DNA from: Hemibagrus wyckioides
Taxonomy: Eukaryota; Chordata; Actinopteri; Siluriformes; Bagridae
Assembly (NCBI RefSeq): GCF_019097595.1
Contig: NC_080723.1
Location: forward strand, 9,278,511 to 9,342,510
Direction: 5' to 3'
Length of the DNA: 64,000 nt
Shown here: in pieces, positions 23,701 through 37,170 of the stretch
Numbering within the stretch: position 1 is the first letter of the stretch
Layout of the letters: each line of letters begins with the position of its first letter
Made by a program: the position numbers and the translations under genes
The notes under the pieces: generated by a model
The model's database searches: none
What the model saw: the letters and a program-made list of their open reading frames with translations, nothing else
What the model was told of the DNA's origin: nothing

Positions 23701-26700
23701 AATTTTAAATTTTTGGAAGCACATATTTGGAAGCTTGTTGATAAGCCAGGCTAGAACCCTAATGTAGCTGGTTGAGAAGATGCCAGTAGAGCAAAGCGTC
23801 CATCCAGAATATTGTAATTAATAAATTATGAAATCGCTTCTATGAGCAGATGTGTCCGAACTAATACAATAAACAGCAGTTAAAATCTCTGCCCATTTGG
23901 GCCATTTAAGGTTCTTTTTATGACACAGTGGAAACTCACTGTATTTCGGTCCAGACCACAATAGAGCCTTTAGAGAGAACCTTTTATTCTCCAGATCCAG
24001 CCATGAAAGCTAAGCACCACGCACCTACACACATTCTATGCTAATTAGCATTCCTAGAGCTGATTCCTAATGGATACGATAAATTGAATAAAATATAATG
24101 TGGAAGTGATAATGTGAAAAGCATTGGGTCTCACCGAACACTGCTACTTCACTGCCAATTCAGCTACTGCTACTATACTAAAAATATAGTGTCACTTAAT
24201 CATAATCTTAGTGTAATAGCTGCTGTCGTTACTCCCATTACTGTCCAGCACCAGTACATAACAGCTTGTGTTGCTCCGGTGTTTCAGTATGTGCAACAGC
24301 AAAGTTGAGCCTCATAACCAAGCTGCACATTTAGATAAAACTGATCTTAGCCTTTGAGCCATCCATCTTACCTTTTGATCTACATGATCTACTGCAGTTC
24401 ACTACTCTGTCTTTCTTTGCCCCTGTAGCTATAGGCAGTTATATGCATTATCTGTAGGAATCAGCCTGTAACAGAGCTATTAATCTTAATCTTTAGTGCT
24501 TTGGTATTGGCTATTGTAGCCAGCGTCCTTATCTTTTTCACAGGTCAAAGCTTTAACACAGTTCATACATTATAGGATACCCTAGTCAATTACTTGGGTT
24601 TGATCTATACCATTAAATCTATACCATTAGTTGGTTTAGGCATTTAATATGCTGCATTAAGTGCATTTGCAACTGATTTGGATTCACACTCTTGCATTAC
24701 CCTCTGATCCATAACCGCTCCATTTGCAGGCTATCAGTACTCTCTGCGACTGTGGCCCTTAAGCTTACAGAATGAGATGCAGCCACTGAAAATGCATGAG
24801 CATCTGTCTATGCTGCTCCAATAAGTTCTACTCTTCATTATGCTATTGCTAACAGTTTTTGCAGTCCACTGCCAGCTCCTGGACTCTGCATTCAAACTCA
24901 AATGCAGTTAAAGCCCATACCCTTCCAACCGACTTGTCTTTTTCTTCCTTTTTTTGTGCCACTGTATCACCGCCACTCACTTCTCTCCTCACTGCAGCAG
25001 TGCAGTGCCAGAGGAAGAAGCTGAATAGCCAGCAGTATTTCCACAGTCTGAGAGGCACACCTTGTGCATTGCTAATGGCCTTATGCTCCAGTTAGGGCAA
25101 TGGTCTATGAGTGCCTGTGGCATATGTTCAAACCTCAAACAAGCTCATCAATCCTGCCCTGAAATACACTTGGTAAAGTTTGAACAATTTACACTTTTGA
25201 GTTTCTGGACTTAAACTTCTCAACTCTGCAGTATCCTTGCAGTTACAATTAAACATGAATCCCATTGAAAAATTTATGAAAGATTTTGAAATTGCAAGTC
25301 CATCAGAAAGACCATCATGAGGGTAACCATGAGGGACTGAAGACAACTTGAGGCAACTTGAGATGAATGGAGCAAAAATTGAACCACAGTTCTGCAAACA
25401 GCTTATTATTTCTTACTGTAGATGTCTGAAAGCATAAAAAAAACAGTTTTGCAAAAAAGTGTACCGAGTCATACGTTTTTAATTTTATAAATTATTTAAT
25501 ATCTTGGTTTTTGCTCAAGCATACAAACTTTTTTTGTTAATATTTATTAGTTCATGGTCAAGACAATATTTTTAAACTGCACTGGAAGTACATTATATAA
25601 CAAAAACTAAAGTGTCTAAGTATTTCCCTTCACTGTCTGTTGCTTTTAGCTTAGAGGATGTTTCAGTTTCCTGATGCATTAATACTTTTGAACATGTTAA
25701 ATAATAATGTTAAATAATTATTTAATAAAGGGATGGAAGTTTGTGTTTCATGTTATAAAAAAAAGGAGGGAGCAGGAGTGCTCTGGAAAACAGGTAAACA
25801 GGTACAGGAAATTAGTGCAGTTCACATTTACCCCATGATTTTTCACAGGGTAAAAAAATCAATGCTAGAAGCAGTGAGTAATCTCCAGCTGAGAGACTTA
25901 CTTTGTGCCATACTGGGTAAAGAAATCGTAGCTTGTGGTTCAGAAATAGAGTGTGAACTATAGAACGAGAGAGCTGTGGACTACTTATGGCTTCGGGGTC
26001 ACGGACTGAAGCCCTCTTGCAGGTAGAGTTAGAAGGCTAGACACTGTTTACCGTGTTTCTGTCTTTCATTCCTTTTAAAAGCAGATAAAGCATTGCTTTG
26101 ATATGCAGCCTCACGATGCAGCAATTAGGGCTATTCAAACATACAAAGCCAGCAATCTAAGACCATTTACATATCTGAGGTTTACCCAGGCAATTACATG
26201 GAGGGGCTTTACAAGGGGGCCCACCTGCATTTAAATTCACACAACATGGAAAGTGCTTTGCATAGTTTCATTAGAGAGTTTTTTTTTTCTATAATTTGTT
26301 GCAGAGCTCAAAAATGGATCCAGTGCGAACAGAGCTGGGGTGGTAAGGTGCCAGGGAAAAGACAGAAATGTGGTCTACCAGTGCCACCTGTTGGCAAAAA
26401 TGGACGGAAGCAGAAAACGTCAGGCATAAATGCTTATCTGCCACAAAACAGCAATTTCACCAATGATTATCCCAACCATCAGCACAGTATATGCTATGCA
26501 GACCAATCTGGCAGTTCTGTTACATGTTTTCCCATCAGCATACACCAGGAAACACGCTTGAGGCAGGTGGTAAAATGCTTCATAAACTGTGAGCAATTTG
26601 TGGAATAGATCTCAGGTTTGAGGACTGATTATGATCTCAGACAGCAGGCGCTACTCCAGGATTCTGTAGATTCAGTGTGTCATAGAAAAATACAGAAGTC

Positions 26701-28121
26701 TTCTTTGGTATATAAATAGAGGTGCTCTTAAATCATGTGTCTAGTATAATGAAACAAAAAATGGACTTGCCTTGACCGAGTAAGTATGTGGCTACCTAAC
26801 AAAATCAGATTGTCTGATTCTAGCCTTTGGGTATAGAGAAATTCAACACTCCATTATGTTTTATGAGCTAGAGTAGAACCTGGAAGAGCAATATACACTG
26901 GTTTTTGATGACTAAATCCCAGAATTTGGTGTTTATGTGCAAACAGCAACCAATGGAGATCAACATGACCAGGTTTATTTGGGTAAATATCAGAACCATC
27001 AAGATGAGAAAACTGGTTAAAAGGGCATCTCTTGACCTCAGTTGTGTGTGTGCAAACTTCAAGACCAGTGCCACTTGTAGCCCATATGGCTTTCTGGAGT
27101 GCTTTTTTTGCAAACATCTGTTCTGCCTGAGCACCAACAAGACAATATTAGAGCTTGAAGTGAAAGAGGCTGAATGCGACTGAAAGCAAGCAAGTCTGAA
27201 GTGCTTGGCGCTGGAGGCCAATTATATTCCTGTGTTTGTATCACCACTTCCTTTCTTAATATTCATTTATTCACCACCTGCCGTAGGACTATTTCTGAAT
27301 TAAGAGTCCTCAAAATGTTCCTTATGCCAAATTGAGCTGGGGATTGGATAATAAATATACATCATCACAATATCCAAGATGAAGATGTTGATTTATCTTT
27401 GTATGCCTTTGAATACAAAGTATATGCTTAGGTATTTTCAGTTGCCGCTGGTAGTTTGTGTGTGTGTGTGTGTGCATTTTTTATCCTGTTTCTGTGGAAC
27501 TGTGAGTTCCTTCTCACTGTGACTGAGCCAGTGAAAATAGAGAACTTTGAATTCCTAAAGTCCCTGTAAGCCAAGCCATGGTTTTCATCTGCAAGTTCGC
27601 TGGAAATAGTAATATTTACCTGGAACCAAACTAATGTTTTTATCATATTTGTTTCGGTAGCTCTGGCAGGTGTGTGGCGTGACACAGTAGGAAAAAGTGC
27701 TACTGCAGCCAATGATGTCCCAAAGGTAAAGCTTTAAAAAAAATAATAATGGAAAGTTATTCAATAATAATGAAAACTTCGTGATTTTGGTATTTACTGA
27801 ATTTTATTAGAAGTAACTTACAGATTTAGATGTTGTTAGGCTCTAGATCAAGAGTATCTTTGTGTTTGTGGACTTGACTTTCACTTTGGATAAATGTACA
27901 TTTGTCATGGCTTAAATCAGAAAAAGACCTTGAGTTAATTGTTGTGATGTGACTTAATTAGAAAAGTAAGCAGACCATCCCAATGTCATGATGACTTCCA
28001 GATGAACGTTACCCTCCGTGTGCTCTCTGCACAGTAATAATTTTTCTGTCAGAGATAGAGAGAGGAAGAGGAGGAGAGATTGAGCCTGGAGGAGGAGAAT
28101 GATTGAGTTAGTAGTGTGGTG

Positions 28122-28185
<64 letters not shown>

Positions 28186-28354
28186 GAGGTGGGGGTGTGA
28201 CCCTGAAGGAGGTGGATGGAGTTAGTAGTTTGTTGTGTGTGTGTCTGTGTGTGTGGAGAGAGAGAGACAGGCATTTTTGGTGTTGATTGTCTTGGTTCAG
28301 GCCCTTGCTCTATGTAAGTAATAGTAAAAGAAAATACTAGAGACAAAGGAGAGC
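20701..28354. other. Long gene-free stretch
   Basis: No exon with a recognisable product was found across 7.6 kb on either strand. Visible items are short (GA)n and (CT)n runs (about 20,751-20,778 and 20,861-20,881), a (GT)n run near 27,456-27,474, and the GT/GA cluster at 28,116-28,265. Open frames such as 26,198-26,608 and 25,733-25,963 lack domains and splice context. This may hold the fam180 promoter near its 3' end and unrecognised old repeats. Confidence 0.55.
28116..28265 (+). repeat. (GT)n/(GA)n microsatellite pair
   Basis: Two GT-then-GA blocks lie in tandem with near-copies of the unit between them ('gagttagtagtgtggtgtgtg' and 'gagttagtagtttgttgtgtg'). This indicates a local duplication just upstream of the fam180 start. 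Confidence 0.75.
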
Positions 28355-29202
28355 ATGGAGACCACCTTAGCCCTTATGATTTTGTCCTTGGTCTTCTTCC
28401 ATCTGTCCATCTCTGCTGCACTGCACTGGAGGAGAGGTAAATACAAAACAAAACAGATTTAATAACAATACAGTTGATAGAAAAAAACTATAAGACACAC
28501 AGAAAACCTTACAATATGGCATGACTGTAATTATTTAATTATCTGTGTGTCATCATACACATGCATGAGCATGCACTTTATTTTGTTTCTATCCAACACA
28601 TTAAAATGATTATGTCTACAGGAAATTGTTTCATAGGTATTTCATTTAGAATGGAAATCATTCCTGCTTTTAATCAGATGCAAAAAGAGTTATGCTTCTG
28701 GTTGCTTCTTTTTTTCTAATTCTTTCTTTGTTTTGTTTTTTTTTCCCTTTATCATAGCCAGATCCTTGGATTGTTCTGTTCTGTTATGCCTGGCTCACAA
28801 AAAAAGTCTTGCTGCTTCTTTGGAATCCAAACTGCTTCCCTAAATGTACCACTGTCCTACATAAACACAGCCACTGTGTCCTGAGCCAGTCTAATCTCCT
28901 GTGTCTGTAAGCTGCTGTTATTAAGCATGTGAAGCACTAAGTCATTTCTATGGCATTGTCAAAAACATCAGCATGAGTAAAACAATGCTGCATGCATTTT
29001 TTTTATTACAGTGCAACACATCACAGGTGTTTTAGTGGTTCTAAACTGGAAATGTCCACAGGTCTGCAAAGACACAGTCTAGAAATTTTATAGAATTGTT
29101 ATATATGAAAAAAATATGAATCTTTAAATATTATATTCTGGGTAGAATTTCGTTTTATGATTCAGCCAACACAGGTTTGTGTATGAAATAAATTCTGTGA
29201 AA

Positions 29203-29238
<36 letters not shown>

Positions 29239-32200
29239 ACCAAAGTAGATTTCCAAAGTGGACTGAGAACAGTGAAACAGTGTGTCTGTTGCACTCGATG
29301 CTTATCTACTTTTAGTTTCTCCCCCAAAAGTATTTTTTGTGAAAAAAAAAACAACACAGTGAATAATACACCTAATTCCTGTTTGTTTACTCACACGACT
29401 GCATGAATATGCTCTCTGGGCTATACAGAGTAAAGGGTAAGACAACAAATATACAATAACGGATGTACAATAAAGGATGCAAATAAAGACTTATTCAAAT
29501 ATATAAAATAATATAAATAATTATATGTACACAAGTGTATTATAAAGCATTGCACAATGTAGGTGTTGTGCAGAAAAATGATTTACATTTAATGCACTAT
29601 TGAAAAGGCTTTTGGTGTCACTGTTGTACATTGTTACACAAAATTACAAAAATATTTACAACTAAACTAATTGGATATCACTTGGATATCAGAGTCAGTC
29701 AGAGTCAGAGTTAGCTTTATTGCCAATTCTGTTATATGTACAGGACATACAGAGGATTGAAATTGCATTTCTCTCAGTCCTACAGTGACAAAAAAAAACA
29801 CAACAACTGAAAAAGTATCCACATACTATATAAATATATCTATAAATATAAATACAGTATAAATATAAATGATATCTTGTGTGTTTGAAAGACAGGGTCC
29901 CTGCTGATCTATTTAAAACAGTATTTTTGTATACGGATGTCAGTGATTTGTCTTCACTTGACAGTGCATGCAGCTGCTCACTAAAATGTGCCAGAACGTT
30001 CTTTATCATATGAGCTGAGATTCAGTGGCTATAGATAGACCTCTGTATATCATGTATAGCATGAATATATCTTAACATTATAAAGAACACTGCATTCCAT
30101 CCATTTCAGTGCAAGGGCACAGGCTGCAGTTTTCCAGTTTCTGGGTCTTCATGGCTTATTTTGCAGTTGTACTCCAAGTAGATGAGCTGGCCTGAATGTG
30201 ACATTTGGTTAAAACCCATGAAAAGTCACAGATTTGCTCAATGGATATTAAACTTTGAAAGGAAATTTTGGGCGATCTCCAGTTCTTGCCAAAGAGCTCA
30301 TATCCATCATTAATCCTTTATACTGTACAGTAAAACCTCAATTAAAAACTACTTAACCAGGATTTAAGAACCAGGTGTCAGTTATCGTCATTTCAACATG
30401 TTATTCCAAGGTTTATACTTATTTTTAAGGGAGGAAGAATCCCTTACTGGCATAACTCCATATAAAGACATTCAGTCTTTGCCATACAAGCATTTTTCAG
30501 ATAGGGGCTTTTAATAGTAATGTCTTGGGGCTGCCAGGCCGTGAAACAGAGCAGTCAGGCTCAGATTTTGATGACGCCACAACGAAAAAAGTGTAAAACT
30601 GTCCAAGCTCTGAAATGGTGAGAGGGAGGAGTGGCTTTTTAAGCTTGTGCATGTGGAAGGCAGTGGAGCTTTTCTCCAAGTGACACAACTGTTTGAGAAG
30701 CAGTTTTAAAAAGAAGCTGTGTGCAAAGGCAAAACCTAACTGTTGGGTGGGAATTGGCCAAGACTAAATTAGTGAGAAATCAGGAGAAGATATTTCATAA
30801 TACAATTGTTCAGTTTACTTTAGGATGTGTAAACAGCCATGAAAATGATGCATGTGACTTTAAGAGAGATGCAGGGTAAGTGACCTTTATTTCATGACTC
30901 CCTATCACTGTGGCATGGAAGAGGAGTGAAGAACGGGTGTGAATCATCGTGGTGAATCAGACCACACAATGAGATACAGTTAAAGAATGATAGATATTTG
31001 TTTATAAGCTTGTAACTGTGAGGAATGCTCAAAGCAAGCATAATTTGATCAAACACCAATAGTGGAAATGGAAAATAAGTACAGAGGTTTGGATTTTATT
31101 GTGAAAATGTACAGGCACCAGACTAGTCTGCATATAAATTTCTTCAATGCCCCATTTTCATTTTGTCTGTTAATTGTTCAGATGATAGAAAATCAATTAA
31201 TCCTAATGGCTCTATATTGGATATACATTATAATACACAACATAAAGTGAAGAGGCCATTATATTATACACTTTATAGTGCCCTTATAGTGTATATGGAG
31301 TCAGAATAAAGGAAAGAAATATTGCATGTTCTAGCTTCCAAAGCTCCATGAACACCAGTGACTGATGAGGACCAGACACAGTGCATAGACGTCTGCCACA
31401 CAGATGCCTGTTTGCTTTGAAATCTTAGTAGTGGACTCATATGTGAAACATGAGAAGCATGTAGTGACCTGGGAGCAGATGAGGCGTCTCCTAGTAAAGA
31501 GAGGTTGCCGCCAACCGCAAGCTGTTATACATTCCCTTCAGCCGATCCATCGCCTAGCAGGAGTTGATTTAAGCATTTGACGTGTATCTCAAAGGAGACA
31601 AGAAAGAAAATGTTGTACCACGAACATGCAATGACTTATGATCTTCTTCTCCTCAGCACTGTACCCATCTGCCTTTAGAGTGAAGAGAGGAACTCCAGCG
31701 CTGCTTAACCCCTCAGTTCAGAGATCAGTGGAGGACGCCAACCTGCTCTATGAGGTACTCTTCCTCCATCAATCTCTCTATTGAGTGTGCCCTGATTTTC
31801 ACTATTTTTTCAAATGTTATTCAACACACATCTATGACGACATGACTAGCCGACAGTCTACAATCTACATCCATGTTTCAGTCTTTTAACAAATGTTCAT
31901 TTTTCTTCACAATTCCATGCATTTTCACTACTGTTTAACTACATATTACATCATTTGAGTGACCAGCGATTGCTTTTTAACACATATAAGACATAATTGA
32001 ATATAAGCCAATGTTCTGTTTCTTTGCTCACCTTTCTAGATGTTGTGAAATCACACAGTTTTTTAATTTGTTATATTAAATATTCCTAGGCATTTAGCTG
32101 TTTAAGGACTTGATGCTGATAGAAAAGTTGTAAACATGTGAAAGATTGTTGAAGCAATGAGCAAACTCGCTTTTAGCAGTCTGTTGGCTGCAGCATAAGA

Positions 32201-34021
32201 GTGACTTGTCAGCATCCAGTAGTATTTATGTGTTTTCTGAAAACAAGCTGTGGATGTAAACAGATACAGGAAAAGGAACATGTTCAGGTTTATAGAATGT
32301 GATGACTTTGAAGATTCTTTGAAATCTGAAATAATCATAAATAATAAGTTGTAATGCACTGGTTTAGATAATGGCATCTATCAGTATTCACTTTTTTTAA
32401 GCCTATGTGATGTCACTCTATCTTACTGGAATGTGATTCAATAATTTGCATAAATCATATTTAAGGCCTAAGAATTACCTACAGAATATATTGACCTTGA
32501 TTTGAGGTTTGACAAGTTGTGATAACTGCAGCAATTCACAACATACATGTTTTGAGTAAAGTAAATATATACCACATGACCAAAAGTATGTGGTTATCTG
32601 ACCAGTACACCCATATGTGGTTATTCCCCAAAATGTTCCACAAAGTCAGAAGCACACAATTATATGGAATGTCTCTGTATGCTGTAGCTTTACAATTCCC
32701 TTCACTGGAACTAAGAGACTCAAACCCTGTTCCAGCAAGACAATGCCCATGTGCACAAAGCACAGAGCTCCATGAAGACATGGTGTGGAGGTTAAGTTCT
32801 CACGAATGCTCTTGTAGCTGAATGTCGAGGTTACTAGAACATCAATCTGGAATGAGATATTTAAAAAGTTCATATGGAACATGTAATTGTCGGGTGTCCA
32901 CATACTTTTGGTTATATAGTGTACAGTGTTTTCAGGCTTAAAGACAAATGCAGGGCTGGTCTAGGTCACAGGTGTCAAACTCAAGCCTGGCCTGCTGCTA
33001 TGTTTCATTCAACCCTCATGAACCTGCCATAATACCCACGACACTATCTATAATTCACACCAGACCCGTAGCATAGCAACCACCTGCATTCCGCATGCAC
33101 CACTGTACAGCACACATGGGCTTTTCCCTTCACTGGGTTGCAGCACTGCTTAAAATCTTTGCTTATCTGCTGAACTTGATGCACATCAGAGCTGAATATA
33201 GCAAAGATTAAGCTTTCAAGTTTAACCACATGACTGCTGTAATGCTTCTGAAGTATTGGTAACTTGATAAATACTGATTTGATCATCATATATAAGTTTA
33301 CAAAAGGGAAGGAGAATGAGAGAAACACATTTGTAAATGACTGACAGCTAATAAACTGATGTCTGCCATTTTTTTCCATTGCTTTTAGGACGGCAGGCAA
33401 TTTTGAGAAATAATTGATCAGATTCATAGCACAATAAAGAAGATTTTGCCAAATGTATATTTACTAAAAGATTGAATTCTTCTTGATCTTAGACACCTTC
33501 TCTAGAGCAACTTACAGAGGAGCTCTGAAGTCTCTATCAATAAATACTGTATATCCTCATACTGGTTCACTCGGTCATTGACTAAAAATACGATCAGTCT
33601 AAATACTCTTTGGGGAGGTAATATATCTATGTGTGAGCTTACTCAATGGCATCATCTTTTTCCCCACATAACTATTGTGTGTGTGTGTTAGGTGGTGTGG
33701 TCAGGGCTGTATGTGGAACCAGAGAACAATGTGCTCCGCATGGCTGATGAGGAACTTGCTTCTCTTCGAAAACTGCAGCCTCTGGAGGTATTGTGTGAAG
33801 ACGTTCTTCCGAGGACGCTGTCAGATATCCGCCGCCTCTGCCATCATCTGGAACAGCACCGGGCTCGCTTGAGCAAGGAAGACTTTGAGCGGACCCTGCT
33901 TACCCTGGTGTACACGGCTCAGCGAATAGCACAGAGCAGCGTGGGCCATCAGAGGGAGCTGTGGGCTGATGCACTGCTTCAGCTGTATAGAAGTATTAAA
34001 AAAGATCTGGGGGTGGAGTGA
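28355..34021 (+). CDS. fam180: FAM180-family secreted protein, three exons (169 aa)
   Basis: Coding exons are 28,355-28,436, 31,657-31,754 and 33,692-34,021; all junctions are GT-AG and phases match (1, then 0). Residues 1-23 form a signal peptide (hydrophobic run LMILSLVFFHLSISAA). A basic RVKR lies near residue 36, a possible proprotein cleavage site. The rest is the conserved FAM180 region: a VEDANLLYE segment, LASLRKLQPLEVLCEDVLP, DIRRLCHHL and FERTLLTLVYTAQRIA. The length fits the family's usual ~170-180 aa. FAM180 proteins are small, predicted secreted proteins with no established function. I recognise the family but cannot decide between the FAM180A and FAM180B paralogues. The last acceptor is preceded by a GT repeat. 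Confidence 0.82.
29203..29237 (+). repeat. (GT)n microsatellite in fam180 intron 1
   Basis: About seventeen GT units. Confidence 0.9.
29690..29800 (-). repeat. Possible dispersed repeat fragment in fam180 intron 1
   Basis: The block 'gagtcagagttagctttattgcc' followed by 'tatgtacaggacatacagag' resembles a frequent fish repeat in which 'ctttattgccaa' introduces an AT-rich non-coding element. There is no coding content and the family is unresolved. Confidence 0.3.
32569..32921. mobile_element. Non-autonomous Tc1-type element (MITE) in fam180 intron 2
   Basis: The ends carry the inverted motif ACCAAAAGTATGTGG (left) and CCACATACTTTTGGT (right), next to TA dinucleotides, as in Tc1/mariner. The interior keeps shreds of the transposase 3' half ('ccctgttccagcaagacaatgcccatgtgcacaaagc', which covers the region of the second catalytic Asp), but with deletions and stops. 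It is a dead, internally deleted copy of about 350 bp. Confidence 0.7.
33480..33625 (-). repeat. LINE 3' UTR fragment
   Basis: It matches blocks of the LINE remnant at 8,470-8,600 ('agcaactt', 'tatcaataaatac', 'atactggttcac', 'gatcagtctaaa'). It lies about 65 bp upstream of the last fam180 exon. Confidence 0.5.
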
Positions 34022-34511
34022 CGACACTCTCAGAACAGCAGAATACCAGTGTACAAAATATTACGTCAAAATTGTATACCATTCTGTACTGTACTGGCAT
34101 TATATAGCACTCTAATAACCAAATCTGGCAAAATAGTGGCTTTTTCTCACTGTCCATCTTACTTCCTGACTGATCCTGAATTCTAAAGAGCTGTAGGTTT
34201 AAACCTAGGTGGAGAAAAACAATACAGACCCAAAGCATCATTTACTTACTCATTAATCATAGAGCAAATGAACCTACTTTCACTTCCTACAATGACAGTT
34301 ATTGTTGTTTTCTTTCTAGAATTTAGTATTCATTTTTTTCTCTTTTTTTATACACAATTGCTTAAAATTAATAAGATGAAAGCTACATTCTTGACCTGTG
34401 TATGTCCAGATGTCTTGATTAGATGCTTAAGCCACACTTATCAGCCAACCATTAAATATTGCTCATTCCTGCATTTATCTAATCAGCCAATCATATCGTT
34501 TCAATAGTTTC

Positions 34512-34517
34512 AATAAA
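34512..34517 (+). promoter_or_regulatory. Probable fam180 poly(A) signal
   Basis: AATAAA about 490 bases after the fam180 stop codon, the first canonical hexamer I noticed in this 3' flank. Confidence 0.45.
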
Positions 34518-35261
34518 TGGAAACATTCTTTTAAAACAAATTATTTGCCTTTCTTCCCCAGGAACTGTTGCTCTGTTGTATACATATATGACACTTGGAA
34601 GATGTCTGTAAGAAAGTGTTTTAAGAAAATTCCTGAAAACATCTTGCAAACATCAGAACTACAGTCTACAGCTTTGTGTTTGAGATCAGAGTCAAATGTT
34701 TTCGATGATGAATCAGTGAGTTTGATGACACTCACCTGTCACCTACTGTGAAATATGGAGGTGGATTGCTGATGTTTTGGATAAGCCCTAACACCTGCTT
34801 GCCTCTGTGAGGAGGTTGGCCATAGATTTTTATTACAAGGTAAATGTATAGAAATGATTTATTTTGAAGACACAAAAATCACTATTTATGTCCACAAGAA
34901 AGTAAAAACTTCATCATCTCAGAGAGTTTGCCCTTGCCATCATATCTGGAATGCTCATGAGGGATAAACTTATACATTTAAAATTTATAGTAAAAATTTC
35001 TGTAAAGCTTTCTGATAATGTCCTTTGTTAAAAGTGTAAAATTATAAGATGAAAAATCATAATACACAAATTAAACCTTGCCAGAGATTCAGCACATGCT
35101 GGATGCAAATGCAGGATTTTATTACAAACATCTAAATCTAAAATCAAAGCTGAGTAAAGACAGTAAGATGGAATCAATGTGAAGAAACAAACCATGGTCA
35201 AAATCAGAGAATCAGTCAATGACTCTATAGCTGGAAACAAGCTTTATCATTCTTTAACAAT

Positions 35262-35266
<5 letters not shown>

Positions 35267-35323
<57 letters not shown>
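35267..35323 (+). repeat. (GA)n microsatellite
   Basis: About 28 uninterrupted GA units. Confidence 0.95.
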
Positions 35324-35326
<3 letters not shown>

Positions 35327-35486
35327 TAAGAACACTTGTGCTGAGTGATCTGGGAATAAGTCATGTGGCTGTCAAGAGTTTGTCATTAGATTGCCGGGAA
35401 ATGAAGATGGATGTGGAAGAAGTTGGCGTGAAATTCTAGAGATGGAGATTGAGTTTTTTCCCAGGACAAATAAATTCTTTGATTTT

Positions 35487-35750
35487 TCAATTCATTCATC
35501 CATCCAATCAGCCTAGTGTCTATCCCAGAAGACTAGGGACACAAGGTGGGGGGCAACCTGGGCAAGGTGCCAACCCATCACAGTGCACAATTACAATTTA
35601 GAGATGCCAATCCACCTTAGACATGTCTTTGAACTGGGGGAGGAAACCGGAGTACCCAGAGGAAGCCCCACACTCACAGGTCAGGGGTGAAAATCAAACC
35701 CCCAGCCCCCGGAGTGCAAGACAAGCATGTTAGCCCAGGGTCCACTGTGA
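35487..35750 (+). repeat. LINE/SINE-type dispersed repeat tail
   Basis: This is the best preserved copy of the family: 'catccatccaatcagcctagtg', 'gggcaaggtgccaacccatcac', 'caatttagagatgccaat', 'tgtctttgaactgggggaggaaaccggagtaccc' and 'cccccagcccccggagtgcaagac' occur in order. It is non-coding. Confidence 0.6.
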
Positions 35751-35989
35751 ATTCCCTTTTCAAATGTTATAAGCCTTGTAATAGCCATGATTGCATATAG
35801 TTGGCGGATTTGGCCTTTGACAGCTTGTTAAAACAGAAAAGCAAAGGCAGCTTATCGTTCCCTCCCGTCGTTGCTAAATACAGCGTCACGAAAATAAAAC
35901 AGCTACCGGTTCAAAACACTTGGGTTTCCCTAAATGTACAGCTAGTTATATAAATACAGATGCAGTTAGTTTCTTCCAGAAGTATATCG

Positions 35990-36199
35990 CTAGAAAGGTC
36001 TCCTTGCTCTAGTGCTCTAGTGTTTAACTACGGAAGTGTGCTTGGTTGAATGGGGGAATTTTTGAATTTTTGTTCAGGCGCTCAAAATGATCCACTTTGG
36101 GGTCCTAACTAGCAAGGGAAGCTAGCGGAAGGGATACGAGTAAACCATCTCATTAAATCTACCTTATCTCATGGTTTTCTTGTTGCTTATTTTGAAGGT
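35990..36199 (+). promoter_or_regulatory. Candidate upf2 first exon and promoter
   Basis: ACGGAAGTG at 36,030-36,038 fits an ETS/GABP site, typical of housekeeping promoters. TTTTGAAG at 36,190-36,197 followed by GTAAGATT is a strong 5' splice donor. The upf2 start codon lies four bases after an acceptor at 39,498, so at least one upstream non-coding exon is required. This is one plausible position for it. No TATA box is needed or seen. The call is inference from motifs only. Confidence 0.3.
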
Positions 36200-37170
36200 A
36201 AGATTATTTGTAATGAACAACGGTCACTGAAATGCATGATCGCCCGATGGTTTGGTGGATTCGCTCTGTTTATTGGTGTCGGTGATGCTGGTGTTTTGAT
36301 CAGTGTTTACATACAAACCTCTCTGGACGGCCTGAAGATAAAAAAAAAACTGTAGTATTTAACGCTCACTAACCAAACAGTGCCCCTGACACTTAGCTGT
36401 GGACACTGGCTTTCAACACCAGCAAATGTCTTACTGACCAAAAACCGGGACCGTGTTAATATTTGCATCGTTGAGGGAAATATGGACGTGTGAAGTTTTT
36501 AGCACTCCTAAGTGTTAGCCATCACGCCTACTACTTCACCAGCTAGTATTTTAATAATTGAACGGAGGTGAATGTCTGATGAGCTTGGTCATTAATGTTT
36601 ATTTATCTTGTGGTCTTATTTGAATATATAGGTTGAATTTGTGCTAGTCAACGACGTTGGAAAAGTGCAGCCCGCTAATATCGTCACATCTGCAAGCGCC
36701 GTTCATTTCCCCATGGCTCGGTGATATATAATTATTACGGCCATGTTGCTGTTGCAAACGAAATGCACCCTAGCTAGCTGAAGGAACTTTTATTTTAAAG
36801 GTGCAGAGGATTTTTTTAAAATTCCGTTTGTACAAATAACCTGGTAAATAAATAAAACGTAATTTGAAGAAGAAAAAAAATGGTGAGCTTAGCAAAAGTT
36901 TATTAAGTCGCTGAGAAACACCCCCCCCACCACCACACACACACACACTTCCGGTCCACACTGCTTATTTGTGTTGGAATGCGCCTCCTGTCAAACATTT
37001 TATAGACAATATATGAGCCACTTCATGCGCAGTTCCGCAGCTTGCAGCTTGTAGTTCCCGGTCTATAGCACTTTAAAACACACACATATACAGAAAACAT
37101 CCCAACTTATAATTTTAAACTCGTCAACCAGGGTCTTGGTTCCTAGCTACCAGTTCCTTCCCTGCTTACG

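Noticed and set aside
24849..25095. Overlapping frames on both strands
   Set aside because: They are short, without conserved motif or splice context.
26198..26608. A 136-codon plus-strand frame
   Set aside because: No domain, no paired splice sites giving a sensible protein, and composition like chance AT-rich sequence.
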